Shown piece by piece: positions 13,242 through 24,063 of a stretch of DNA of 27,679 nucleotides; positions within the stretch are counted from its first letter, which is position 1, and each line of letters starts with the position of its first letter. The DNA comes from Acanthaster planci. Its lineage: Eukaryota; Echinodermata; Asteroidea; Valvatida; Acanthasteridae. Where the stretch lies: positions 680,223 to 707,901 of the forward strand of contig NW_019091493.1 of NCBI RefSeq assembly GCF_001949145.1, given 5' to 3'. A program made the translations under genes and the position numbers. The notes beneath the pieces are model-generated. The model searched no databases and was not told the origin of the DNA. It saw nothing but the letters and a program-made list of their open reading frames with translations.

Positions 13242-14355
13242 ACGTCTCCACTTACGGTGAACAGGCCAGCTGACAAGAAAACAAATTGAACATTATTTTC
13301 ATTAAACCGCTTGTCTTCTTTTAATTTGGTATGGACTGGTGGTGGTGGGGGGGGAACAGGTATCCGGGCTCCACAGAGCCACATCCACCCAAAACCCCCA
13401 CCCCCAACAAAAATTTTAAACACAATCAGGCCTAGAACCACCACATACGGACAACAGAAAAGTCTTCACTTGTGGCTGGAAAAATGTGTTGAAGGAACCT
13501 GTTCAACTGGATGGCCCATGTATTTAATAATGTAGTAAACCATACCAAGATAGGGTCTGGTTATGCTCAACATTCTACTTCAAATTAAATCGCTTTTACT
13601 CACCATATTTTCCACTAAAAGACACCTACATCTCAGAACGGCTACAGAAGTCCACAGGCGTGATGGCAAGGTGACGCTATGATGCTTTTGGACAGTTTGG
13701 AGGCTTTCATATTTGTTGGGGTTATGCGTCCCCTGCACTTGGCGACGTTTATTGTGCTCACCAATGCGAATCGGACAGGGTAGCAAGAGAGCTAGGGAGG
13801 GCACTATTCCATCCAGGGATGCGCCGAAACTGTCCATTTCGAGTGGGTGTTTTTAAACACCCGGCGTGTTAAATGCGTACACCGAGGACGGCTTCCAAAT
13901 GCCTTGAAATTCATAAATGCTGACTGCGGCCTCAAATTTCACCTTATTGCGAACTGAGCACGTCCTCAATTTACAATCCGACCTTGATTCGCGGCTGTGT
14001 TAATACATAGAAGAGCTCCGCCTGCACCTTTCACAAGTACACCCATACACACTCAAAATGCTGTTTTTACGTGAGACAACTGGACATGGGAAACATCAAC
14101 CGATAGCACAACTCGAATGCACGGACAACTCGGCATTGCAAGGCGTAGTGTAGTATTGTGTGTGTACATTGGTGTGGGTCTGAGTTGGTATGGGTCCGAG
14201 CTATTTTTGGTCCAAATTGGTGTGATAGCCATTTCCGCAACAATCATGGATTGCATGCATGCATGTGATGTGTCATGCATGACAACACCACGCCACCGTA
14301 CTCGCTTAGATATTTCTACAATTGCACGGACTTTGTCATTCTTTCTTGGAAAGGA

Positions 14356-14721
14356 ATGGCTTCTAAGGCTAAACGTATAAAAAAGCTGCAGACGTTTAGA
14401 GAATAATACGACAAGAAATGGCAATGTATCATGGCATCTTCAAAAGGTGAAAATTTTGCGCGATGTACGCTGTGCTCCACCAATTTCTCGATCGGACACA
14501 GGGGATCAAATGACGTCAAAGTACATGTCAAGTCAGTGAAAAATCAGGCAGGTGAGGATGATAGGGAAGGAAATCAGGACACAGTAACATTTTTCCACCC
14601 TAAAGACAATGGTACCATTCCAGCTGAGGTGTTGATGGTGCAGTTTCTTACCGAGCATGTACCAGTATGCACATGTTATAATACATGTAAGAATTTGGAT
14701 TACCTGTTTTGCGAACATTGA
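14356..14721 (+). pseudogene. BED-finger N-terminus of a hAT-like transposase, one in-frame stop
   Basis: From the ATG at 14356 the frame encodes a basic start (MASKAKRIKKLQTFRE) and meets TAA at 14404-14406. It then continues in the same frame as YDKKWQCIMASSKGENFARC and TLCSTNFSIGHRGSNDVKVH. The spacing C-x2-C followed by GHRGSNDV.. H is the BED-like zinc finger that opens many hAT-type transposases and related domesticated genes. Further on, AEVLMVQFLTEH matches the motif that follows the finger in that family; the similarity stops there, perhaps at an exon end. The rest of the transposase was not found. Given its place inside the 10026-18059 element, it may be what is left of that element's own transposase. 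The ATG at 14431 could restart translation after the stop, but it would give only a short peptide. Confidence 0.6.
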
Positions 14722-14852
14722 TTTCTATGATTATGGCATGTTCTTGATAAAATGGACCAAAATGCAACTTCGGATGTCATTTTTCAAAACTTCTAAAAGA
14801 GTGACTTTGATCATGTGAAATACAAATTAGCACCTTCAGATGTATAAAAATG

Positions 14853-16366
14853 ATTATACAGGCCTTCATTTTAATAAATACGAGGAGAGCTAAAAATCGC
14901 TCTCCTTAATTCACTTTGTTGAGCGATTAAAAGGAGAGCGATTAAAAATTGCTCTCCTTAAATCAACAAAGTGAATTAAGGGGAGCGATTTGCTCTCGCT
15001 AACAAAAACCAAGTAAATGTAAACTTATTCAATAAAATTAACACAATTTAACTTCTTTTACTGAGTTCAGTGAGTTAACTTTAATCAGTAATGGGTCAAG
15101 CAGCAGGGGCTCTAGCCTTTAATCAAGACGCACACAGCGAAATGGATTGTAGACATGGACTTACATAATATACTAGCCCGACTAGTACATTAATATACTA
15201 CGATAATATATTTACTTACGATCGTAATGTACTTACAATAATATACTAGGACATCTTCATTACATTGTGACTAACATCCAGGTTATAAAATTTTGTCCCG
15301 GCCATAGTGAAAATTCGCAGATCGCATTTTTCCCACTTTTTTTTTTACCTGACAGAGCTTGCTGAAATTTCGTCTAAATGTTCCTTATGCCAAAAATCAG
15401 TCAACGCAGTGGTTATGAATTGGTAAACATGTCCAAGGTTAACGTATTTGCAGAAAATTTTTTCGAAAATCCGCCTCCGATGTCACTCCCGTTTGAACTC
15501 GCTCTGTGCGGGAACTCGCTCGATCACAGCATCTACTGCATTGTTTGCGGGCGTGCATGTGGGTCCATCAAGGAGTCTTTCATCGTACACTGGTTTGGTG
15601 GACGTGGGTGCATAACTTGACTAGTCTCCTCGCTTGCCCGACAATCCATTTTGCCGCAGCTACAGGGGCTCTGAATTTACTGCATATGTGCATCCTTTCT
15701 TTTTGGTATTTTAAAACGTATTGCACGTCCACTGCAGATTGTATTCATCATCCCTTCCTGCACTCACAATACTACTTCGACCAGTGCATTTTCATATAGA
15801 ACACCAGGCACATTACCCACTAGAGACTTTTTTCTTTCCTGAGGTATACTTTCTGTTCTCGATAAGCGAACATTGTTCTCACGCTCAAACCACACGAACA
15901 ACCTACTGGATCACACACCATCTTCAGCCACTACAGGGTTTTTCACAAACTGACTTCTGCTGTTCACAAACGGCCGAGAATGTCGTGCCTGAACTCTACC
16001 CGTTCTGGGAGAGAGGTCGGCCAGGCATGGCCACGTGCGTCCATGGAATTCCATAGGCTCGCCCACACGCACTAGGCCCACCAACATGCGCTATCACATT
16101 TGTGTGTTGCGATGCGGCATTCATCAAGCATGTGCGCACAACTCAAAGACTTCGATCACCAGCCCTTGTGTTTTAATACATTCAATCTTTGGACGCGTTT
16201 GCTACTGTTGACCCAATGAGATTCAAGGGGCTTGTCATAAATCAAGATTTGCTGGTTTGAAAAAAACCACGCACTTCTTAAATTTTTAAGGAGCTCTGTT
16301 TTTTGCTCTCCTTGGAAAACATTAAGGAGCGCGATCGCGCTCCTTTAAAATGAAGCCCTGATTATA
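14853..16366. mobile_element. Nested 1502-bp non-autonomous TIR element with 6-bp target duplication
   Basis: The element spans 14859-16360. The left end is CAGGCCTTCATTTTAA; the right end read on the other strand is CAGGGCTTCATTTTAA, 15 of 16 matching. ATTATA abuts both ends (14853-14858 and 16361-16366), a perfect 6-bp target duplication. Just inside each end are runs of self-complementary AAGGAGAGCG-type motifs: several hairpins at 14880-15000, and a 22-bp perfect palindrome at 16324-16345. The interior has only short open frames with no recognised domain, so mobility would need proteins supplied elsewhere. It sits inside the larger TIR element and is therefore the younger insertion. Confidence 0.88.
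14883..14999. repeat. Cluster of subterminal hairpins (GGAGAGC / GCTCTCC)
   Basis: GGAGAGC at 14883 pairs with GCTCTCC eight bases on. AAGGAGAGC near 14930 pairs with GCTCTCCTT. The outer arm CTTAATTCACTTTGTTGA (about 14905-14922) pairs with TCAACAAAGTGAATTAAG (about 14963-14980). Together they form a nested cruciform. Such subterminal repeats are typical transposase-binding or end-bridging structures in TIR elements. Confidence 0.75.
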
Positions 16367-18059
16367 TGGTGATAATTAGGCATAATATGTACTTATGATG
16401 GACATTTGGTTGGCTACTGGTGCAAATCAAATCGAGTTGAATTCATTTAAGTTTTACGTCAAAGTGTTTACACCAGAGGACATGATTGCAAAACTTCTCT
16501 CAACAAGAAGGAGAAGTATATTTTTCCACTGATGCATTTTAAGCACCTAAGAAATAACTTTTAAAAGATATAAGCCACAAAAAAAGAGTACAAAATTGAC
16601 GGAAAATGATAAGAAAAGTTTGGCTCTCTTCATTCTCTTACCGTTTATAATCACTCTCACTATACCAACATATTTGCCAGTTTTTGTATCTTTCGACCAC
16701 CAAAAATTATCTTTAAGTTTGGCTGCATCAAAAATTTATAATGAGTACAATATGTTCGTTGCAAACTTTTTATTTGACAGAATTTTGATGATGTTCAAGG
16801 ATTTTGACAGAAACTGCATGACGTTCGAGAATGCCGAAAATGCTGTCACATGTAGTGCTCGAAAATTCCATGTGTGATTTTCATTTTCTCAGTTATTTGG
16901 AGATAACTTCGCTGAAAATAAAATTAAAATTAACAACTCTGAGCATTAGATTTTCATCACGAATCGTATTTTATGTCTCGAACGTAATTTTTTTGCGAAT
17001 GTTATTCAGAATGACAGATTTTCTTTTGAGAGAAATTGTTCCAAAGGGAAAAATCGCAGAGCGTCGTCATTCCGTGGAGGGGCTCATGAATATCGAATAA
17101 AAAAGAGGGGGCACTATCTGGGTTGATGTCAAAGGTCAAACAGGCCATGATGCAGCAAAATGTTTCTCTAGCGTCACCTCGAGAGATTGATGGAAGCGGC
17201 AAAATCGCCACGATCAGTATTTTGGACTGCAGTTTTCGGGAACATACTTGAAGAAAATGTGATCGGTCCAGTTGTAAAAGGAAGATGGTTTGGCGGTGCT
17301 TTTTTGCACCTTTTTTTTAAAGCTTATGTTGTATATCGATAAATGGATTTTACTCACTTTTTTTGCAGTCAATTTACTGCCAACTCCGGGATCCGATTAA
17401 TTGTGACAGGTACTTTTTAATTTTGTGAGTATGGTTTTAATATGTGTAAATATTATCACCTTTCACCACATATAAATCTGTGTAAAATAACCTCAGGGAT
17501 TATCACTCCTCAGTAAATTCTATTTGCTCGGATTTTAACAGGGAGTTCATGTCCCTCAAAATTGCTAACATTCAAGACTTTAATTAACTCCAATTAAGTT
17601 GAAAGGTTGACAGGGTCATCACTGTTCCAGATATCAGCTATGACTTCCCTCATTACATCAAACATTGGAAATTAATTCACTGCTGTTCACTTCAGGAAAA
17701 AAGAACCCCCAATGTTGAACATTATCTAATGGTCCATATTTAGAGGAACCTGCCTTATGCTGCAGTTGCCCTGTGGAAGTACACACATAATCAAAGGGTG
17801 TCCATTTGATTTATAATTTGGCATGCAAAGCAAATATAATTCAAAACTGTTATTCATTTAAATATATTACTTTCCAGATACTGAAAACTCCCATACTACA
17901 TGTACAATGTAAACGTGCTGTGTCGTACATTGCGTATCAAATAAAATAGTATTTTCGTAGCAAATTGGCTCTGCGAAAGAAATTACTGATTTCCTCTGAA
18001 AATTACTGATTTTTAGAGTTGAGATTACTCAAATGCTACGAAAGAACTTGGCAGTTCTG
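16367..18059. other. Right part of the composite element, no gene recognised
   Basis: An AT-rich stretch. A 93-codon open frame at 16596-16877 (+) has a hydrophobic N-terminal segment (LALFILLPFIITLTIPTYLP) but no known domain and no partner exon. The direct repeat AAATTACTGATTT occurs twice at about 17978-18015, close to the right end. I looked for the missing hAT transposase catalytic part here and did not find it. Confidence 0.45.
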
Positions 18060-18189
18060 GACAAGGTACATGTACATGTGTGTAGAAAGTAGATAAAATG
18101 CTGGATAAGATTGATGTAAATGGTTGTGTTGGATAAGTGGGATGATGCTACAGCCAGAGTAAGAAGTGATGGGAATGATGGGCAAGGGT

Positions 18190-18432
18190 GGAGTAGGAGA
18201 TTAATGGGATGGTGGGGAGGGAGCAGAGTAAGAGATTGATGGGAGGGTGGGGGGGGAGACGGAGTAGGAGATGGATTGGATAATGGGGAGGAGGTGAAGT
18301 AGGAGATGGATAAGGTGATGGGGAGGGGATGGAGTAGGAGATGAATAGGATAATGGGGAGGGGACAGAGTTGGAAATGGATATTGTGATGGGTTGGGGGC
18401 AGTGTAAGAGATGGATATGATGGTGGGCAGAA
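18190..18432. repeat. 35-bp minisatellite, about seven copies
   Basis: The unit is GAGTAGGAGATGGATNGGATNATGGGGAGG-like, purine-rich on this strand. Copies start at about 18191, 18226, 18262, 18297, 18332, 18367 and 18402, spaced 35-36 bases. The spacing is not a multiple of three, so the long minus-strand open frame across it (Pro/Ser/His-rich) is a by-product of composition. Confidence 0.88.
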
Positions 18433-19899
18433 AGATTCGAACATAGACACCGGAGCCAGAGCAGGCGACCCTATCTGGAGGGGGGGGATAAAAAAAACAC
18501 GTTCTTCCCCAGGCTTCATGGGTTTCTATACAACCAACCCCTACCTTGTTGAACTATGCTCCCACTTATTGATATCCGCCCTTTACAGCAACCCGATGTT
18601 AAACTGATGGCCTCTTGCGCCCTCACGTTCAAAGCGATGCAAATAGTTTACTACCACTTTGTCCGGGCTCCAGGGTCTTTAGTCTGAGTTATGGGCAGAA
18701 AGATTCTTTGCTCCAACTTGTAGATGGGTCATTCCACCAGCTTGGGGTACACAGGGATTGGGTGTATTTTTGTGTATTTTTGAAAAAAAAGTGTATTTTG
18801 TTTTGAAAATCTACTTGTTTCTCATTGGTAAAAATGTAGTTACAGATTTCCCACATTGTTAAAAAAAATGCAGTACGTGATTAGTATACATGTACCAAAT
18901 GCCAAACAAAATTTTGATTAAAAGTGTCACATTTAATGATACAGGGTTCCAGTTTTTCTGATTTCCTGAAAAAATAATGGAAGTTATTAAACAAAGCTCC
19001 CTCTATAAAGTTAAACACGCAATAATATGAAAGCTCTTATGAGAAAGTATCATGAAAGAAGGAATCGGTATGGATGAAAACGAAAAGTTTTTCTTTGTGC
19101 CTGTTAGTCGGGCAATTGGATGTGATTGTACTTATTCATGCAATGCAGTAGGCCAACTTGTACCCAAACACACAAGTATCCAGGTCTATGTACGTATGTG
19201 TGCACCATGCTCAAAATCCGGACATCACAGTTTTGACCGCTGCCAAACTCAGTGTGGAAATTTGAATCCGCATGAAAAACAAAAGTGCATTTCAGACAAA
19301 TGACTCTTGATCTTGGAAAAAATAAATGATAGATACTAAAAAAAAATCAGTCATCCAGACAGTGGTATCACCGATGATCTGAGGGGAATTTGACAAAAGT
19401 GTGAAAATTGAGCACTAAGTAAGGTGAAAATGACGAAAATGGGTCCCAGTGAAAAACAAGGTGAATTAAAAAAAGGGTTTCCTTCCTAGAAGTAATAACC
19501 TTTTTTGCACATAAAAGTTACTAGTCTTTCATGTGGCATCAAAGTTATTTGGAGGTAAACTCGGCAAAATTGTGAAAATTAGACACAAAGCTACATGTAC
19601 ATGTAGGTTAAAAAAACGATAATTTTTCATAATTATACTTTATTGAAAAATTTACATTTTCCACTTTCTTTGATTTTTTTCCCGGCGATCTTTTTCACCA
19701 GAAGCTATTAAATATCACCATATGATAGACTCTTGGCAATTTATTCACACATGAGGTCTTCAAGGGAAATGGCAGTACAATCCCCCACATGGGTCACCAC
19801 TGATATACATGTACGTTGTCTGCTAGAATACTTTTTCAGGCAGACAACCATTATGTACTATTAGGCATGCGTAAATACACAAACTAAATGCATGCACAG
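18433..19899. other. Non-coding stretch with one hairpin
   Basis: No gene recognised. A perfect 9-bp stem, GTTGTCTGC (19815-19823) and GCAGACAAC (19840-19848) with a 16-base loop, lies just before the next transposase remnant. The segments at about 19378-19425 and 19549-19590 resemble each other (AATTTGACAAAAGTGTGAAAATT against AACTCGGCAAAATTGTGAAAATT) as if from an old duplication. Confidence 0.45.
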
Positions 19900-21650
19900 T
19901 CTATGGGGACTGAACATACGTGTACCAGGTGGCCAGGTGACTTGCGTGCTTTCATCATACAGACCAGCTGTACACTTGGCACAAAAGCAGCTTCTGTTCT
20001 GTGATATGATGAATGGCTCCACTCCACAAAACACGTTTGCTCCTGGTTCCGGAACTGGCCTCAGATCTCCAAAGCAGTTGTCTTGTCTGTCTCTTCTTAA
20101 GTCTTTACGTACACAAAAGTTCTCTTTATGTGGACGTGTTCAGCTTCATCCTTTGGCAGAGTCAAGATAACTACTTTCTGTGCTTTGACAACAGCAGACT
20201 TCTTTATAACACAGATTTCTCCATCACATGGTCCCTTGCCATGATGACTACCAAAAAGGTTTTGAACTTGCAAGATGATTATTGGTCAGGAACACAATGT
20301 TGTACAGCATTCTGGTCATGCTTTCGGTCATCACATGTACAGGAAGGACTTGTGTGTGACTAGATCACATGATTTTTCTGGGCACCTACATGTATAGTAG
20401 GCCACAATAGGATGGATGGTTGCCTGGTTGTATGTCTAGTGGGCACTGTGCTTTTCCTTGGAAATGACAGTTGTAGTTTTCATGCACATTACGACCCATT
20501 TATCAGGAACATTTTGCTGAAGGTGATCGAACTGCTAGGCCTGCCACTTAGCATTTAGAAGATGCTCAGAAAATGGAACCAGCATCAATGTCAACTCATC
20601 TACAAGATCTGCAAGAGTACCTGTCTTCTGTTTCAGTGCCATTCTTTTGCCTGTCTCGTTTTCCATTTCCCAAGACTTCCACCCAGCTTGCGACTGTGAG
20701 GTTACTTGATCATCAAGGGGAGGCACAAGGTGTACTTGATCTTATTTTAAACCTACATTGCTTACAGACTCTCAAAAAACACTCCTCCCAAGGAAAGAGG
20801 CCCTCCTTAGGGCAGAGTGTCAGGTCTGAAGCTGCTTATATATTGGGAATGGTTGCTGCCTCTTTTCCAGCCTTAAAAGTGCTTGTTTTCAGGTTTTCCA
20901 ACCAAACTTCACGTTGATTCAGTATTCGCAAAGACATTGGAGAAGTTTTGCTTGTGACATTGACTTGATGTTCTTTGGTCATAGTTTATGAAATGTGATG
21001 GATGAGACTTGTACATCTGGGTTTTCTTCTCTGAACAGTGGAAAGGCATATGCTGTTGAGCACTCCATTACTTTGACTGGATTCCCTTGCTTGGTCTCCT
21101 CAATTAGAAATGACAGTTATTTTCTGCTTTTTCTCATTACTAAGTGCATGGCTTCTTTCTTTCCTGAAGTTTGCTTACAAATGAGCTGGTTTGGTTTATT
21201 AAATTCCAGCTGAGGCCAAACCCTGCGTGAGCTGTATTTTTCTCTATCTTGTTCCCAATCGATGTTGCAAAATGCAAGCGTCTTGAGTTCAAGATCATTT
21301 TGTGAGGATTACCTTTTCTGAGAGGGCTTTCTTCTTCCTTGTTGAGTGCTTAATGACTGATGATACAACCTCTGCAAACTATTGGGGGCACTCAGGCAGA
21401 ACTCGCCAGCATCTTAAGACAGCTTGTCTTTTTGCTCCGTGGCAGAAGATGGGGCTGCAGTGGATATGGAGGCACATGCACTCCCTGCCTTTTAGCTTTG
21501 TTTGCAGTGTATTGTTTTCTGCATTTTTCATTTATTTATCGCTCATTTTGGGCACTCATTTTTTATCTGTTTCTGCTTAGCTGAACGCCATTTTTCTCTC
21601 AGCGCTTGCCTTTCTGAACGGGTGATTTTTTTCAGTGGGTTTATTAGATT
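19900..21650 (-). pseudogene. Decayed transposase-like gene of a DDE-type animal family (GKGPCDG type)
   Basis: Read from high to low coordinates, pieces appear in the order expected for a widespread transposon protein of marine invertebrates. There is a basic N-terminus (SERQALREKWRSAKQKQ near 21625), then VVSSVIKHSTRRKKALSEK-like sequence (near 21340), NPDVQVSSITFHKL (near 21000), and a clear 63-codon open block at 20726-20535 with KQKTGTLADLVDELTLMLV and FSEHLLNAKWQ. Next come NVPDKWVVMCM, DDRKHDQNAVQH (near 20320), HGKGPCDG (20240-20220) and KKSAVVKAQKVVIL. Near 19990 a Cys cluster (CFCAKC) closes the run. Many stops and shifts interrupt it, and the segment normally lying between DDRKHD and GKGPCDG is missing. 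I recognise the family by motif; its formal superfamily name I cannot give. Confidence 0.6.
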
Positions 21651-22618
21651 TTTCTTTGCTTAGGGACAAGACCAAATACATTCTTCCCATTCCCATGCGT
21701 GAGAACGGGATGGAATGCCCTATTGTTCTTTAATCCCACCATTCTTTTGCATGCCAAACAGGCCTCATGCTTCACGCTTGTCTGGTGTGCAGCAATATAA
21801 TAGTGCCGTTGCATGTCCACTTACCTTGGCCAGCCAGCTGCGAGTGTACAGAACACGGCATCCAATCAAAGCTTGTTCTGTTTGACAACTTGATGACCCC
21901 ATTTGCCTTATATGGAACATGAGGTTGTGGCTACCTGCGGCTGGCATGCCAATTATTGAACTGAATATGCATTAAGCTCAGTTGAATGTAGAGAGAATTT
22001 AGCAGTGTCATGTACCAGGGAATGCGGTATATTGCATGTTGCTGCTGATCTTTTATGAATTCTTACTACAAACTTTACATATTCATCGCACTTGGCCACT
22101 CCGCGCTCCGCACACCACCATATACGAAAAAAATGCATAATGAAAATGCCTCATGTTTTTCAAAATATTCCAGACGCAAATGCAAAACCTCATTCTCATG
22201 GCCTTATGAACGTGCTCTGCTCGCCTTACATACATGCACTTTTCCTGGCGTAAATGTACATGCAAAAGTCAAATCCCCTAAAAAAGACTTGGACTCGTAC
22301 AGTACTTGCATTTTATTCTTCAAGGCATATATCGTTTATTCCTGTTCGATACTGGTAATTTATTCATCGTACATGTATTCTTTTATTGTGAACTGGGTAT
22401 CAAATCTCCAGTATTACATCAAAGATTTAATGAAGCAGATGAACCGGACAAGAAATTCAGTTGATTAGATAGTCGAAAAAATGACGGAAACTTTGAAGGG
22501 AAAACTCCAAACATGGCCTTGTATGTTGGATGGAATATGTTTCTAAAATATCGGACCAACTTTATTTTAATGCCTTGCGTCTCATGCTCAAAACAAAACT
22601 AAGCTTTTATATATACAG
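21651..22618. other. Stretch without an assignable gene
   Basis: On the minus strand a good splice donor (GTAAGT, plus-strand complement at about 21820-21825) follows an open frame ending CRVLYTRSWLAK, but I recognise no product. A 137-codon open frame at 22055-22468 (+) has no domain I know and a composition like the surrounding non-coding DNA. Confidence 0.4.
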
Positions 22619-22740
22619 ATACTGGACTAATCGCAAAAATGGCAGAGCATTAAGAATAACTATAATGTGCACTTGTGCTTCGACTATCGTCTTCATGGTC
22701 TACGCCTATCTTGGGAGTACATCACGGAATATACTGAAAG
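22619..22740 (+). CDS. Possible exon with a type II signal anchor, product unknown
   Basis: The acceptor ttttatatatacag ends at 22618, and a consensus donor GTGAGT starts at 22741; the 122-nt segment between is open. In the long frame it reads YWTNRKNGRALR and then the hydrophobic ITIMCTCASTIVFMVYAYLG, then STSRNILK. A short basic tail followed by one membrane span is the layout of a Golgi type II enzyme or other signal-anchor protein. No downstream exon with a catalytic domain was identified, so the function is open. An alternative is a first coding exon starting at the in-frame ATG at 22530 or 22584, reading through to the same donor. Confidence is low because only splice signals and one hydrophobic stretch support it. 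Confidence 0.3.
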
Positions 22741-23023
22741 GTGAGTTTCGGTATTACAATCATAACAGCTAATAGTCTGTAAAGGATGAGACACTACAAA
22801 CTATGAGCTGGACAGGCCTGACATACGAGTGTACATGTACATGTTGAAGGTTGTAAATACACTTGGATGTTTAAAATACATGTTTCTGACGTAGCTACTT
22901 TAGTCTACCCTGACAAATGCTATCTTGTTTAGACTGAGTAAGCGGAGCAGTAAGCCGGGCATCTGCCTAGTCCCTTTTGATGGAATATGGGAAAGTGGTC
23001 ACATGCTGGTACACGGCTGGAGT

Positions 23024-24063
23024 TTAGGCTCTTGGCCATGTCATGAAATGTCCTGGATGGTTTGGGGGAGGGAACCTATGAACACATTCACGCATTTCTT
23101 GAGACTCTCTGTGGGGAGGGTTGGCCACGCAGTGAGTGCATATAGCGTTGCTGCACTTTGTATATATGCACATCCCTATTCTTCTGTCGATGTGCTTCAT
23201 CGTGAATAAGTAGTGCTCGTGGCTTCTGGCATCTTCCAACAACTTCTTGGTAGACCCCAATACGGCCCTATGAGTCTTGAGGTAGTCATCATGACTGTAT
23301 GGTTGCTCTGCAGACCCACTGTCATGCACGACTGTCCTGATTGCTTTACCGGCAAAAGTGATCCCTGCCCAGTACATGTCCTTGGCGCATGGTGCTGTTG
23401 AAAACACAGTGTTCCCTTTCTTCCCTTTCATCTTTTGAGAGATGCCTTTGGGCACAGGGGGGGCTAGTCTCACCATCTACGCATGCAGGCAGACTGACGG
23501 ACGTTAACGCTTTGGTCTCGGTGCGGTGCATCTGCGGCGTGAATTGCTGCGTCAATCAAGGTAGCTGCTACCCAGCCCCTACAATTTGGGATACCAGACC
23601 CGATGATACCGACTTCTCTCGTTTAAGATTTTATGGGCATTGACGTATCGGCTTATTAGCCTTTGGCTTTACCGGCAAAAGTGATCCCTGCCCAGTACAT
23701 GTCCTTGGCGCATGGTGCTGTTGAAAACACAGTGTTCCCTTTCTTCCCTTTCATCTTTTGAGAGATGCCTTTGGGCACAGGGGGGGCTAGTCTCACCATC
23801 TACGCATGCAGGCAGACTGACGGACGTTAACGCTTTGGTGCACAGTGACCAGACTCGTTCAGTTGGGTTGAGTGCCAAATGTCCAGGGCAATATGATGTT
23901 ACCACCAAAGCATCAAGCCCAGCAATTCGTAACAGGCTGGCGTAGTAGACTTCATTGACAGTGTGATTTACATTGAAGTCAGCCCCAACATCAGTGATCA
24001 TCACCATCAATGATCTACCAGCTGATACATCTGCGGCCAAGTTGAGAGAGGGCTCAGAAGAAC
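23024..24063 (-). pseudogene. C-terminal part of a DDE-type transposase-like gene, frameshifted and internally duplicated
   Basis: Reading from 24063 downwards, the frame gives LMVMITDVGADFNVNHTVNE, LLRIAGLDALVVTSYCPGH and LALNPTERVWS, then TKALTSVSLPACVDGE. An Asp in a DxGADFNVNH context and a Glu in NPTERVW, with the typical spacing of the later acidic residues, suggest an RNase H-fold (DDE) transposase; the family occurs in amphioxus- and cnidarian-type genomes. After a frameshift near 23395 the frame resumes with AKDMYWAGITFAGKAIRTVV, a HIDRRIGMCIY...CSNAICTHC finger-like patch, and the end HRFPPPNHPGHFMTW. A 174-bp coding piece occurs twice (23343-23516 and 23666-23839), separated by a foreign 153-bp piece. 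The frameshift is present in both copies, so the gene was already broken before the duplication. Confidence 0.7.

Noticed and set aside
16596-16877. 93-codon open frame with an N-terminal hydrophobic stretch as a membrane protein gene
   Set aside because: No domain, no splice partners and AT-driven composition inside a decayed transposon.
18148-18519. 123-codon Pro/Ser/His-rich minus-strand open frame
   Set aside because: It is produced by the 35-bp purine-rich minisatellite, whose period is not a multiple of three.
22055-22468. 137-codon open frame, the longest plus-strand frame in the right third
   Set aside because: No recognisable domain, and composition like the surrounding non-coding DNA; its length alone is not convincing in AT-rich sequence.
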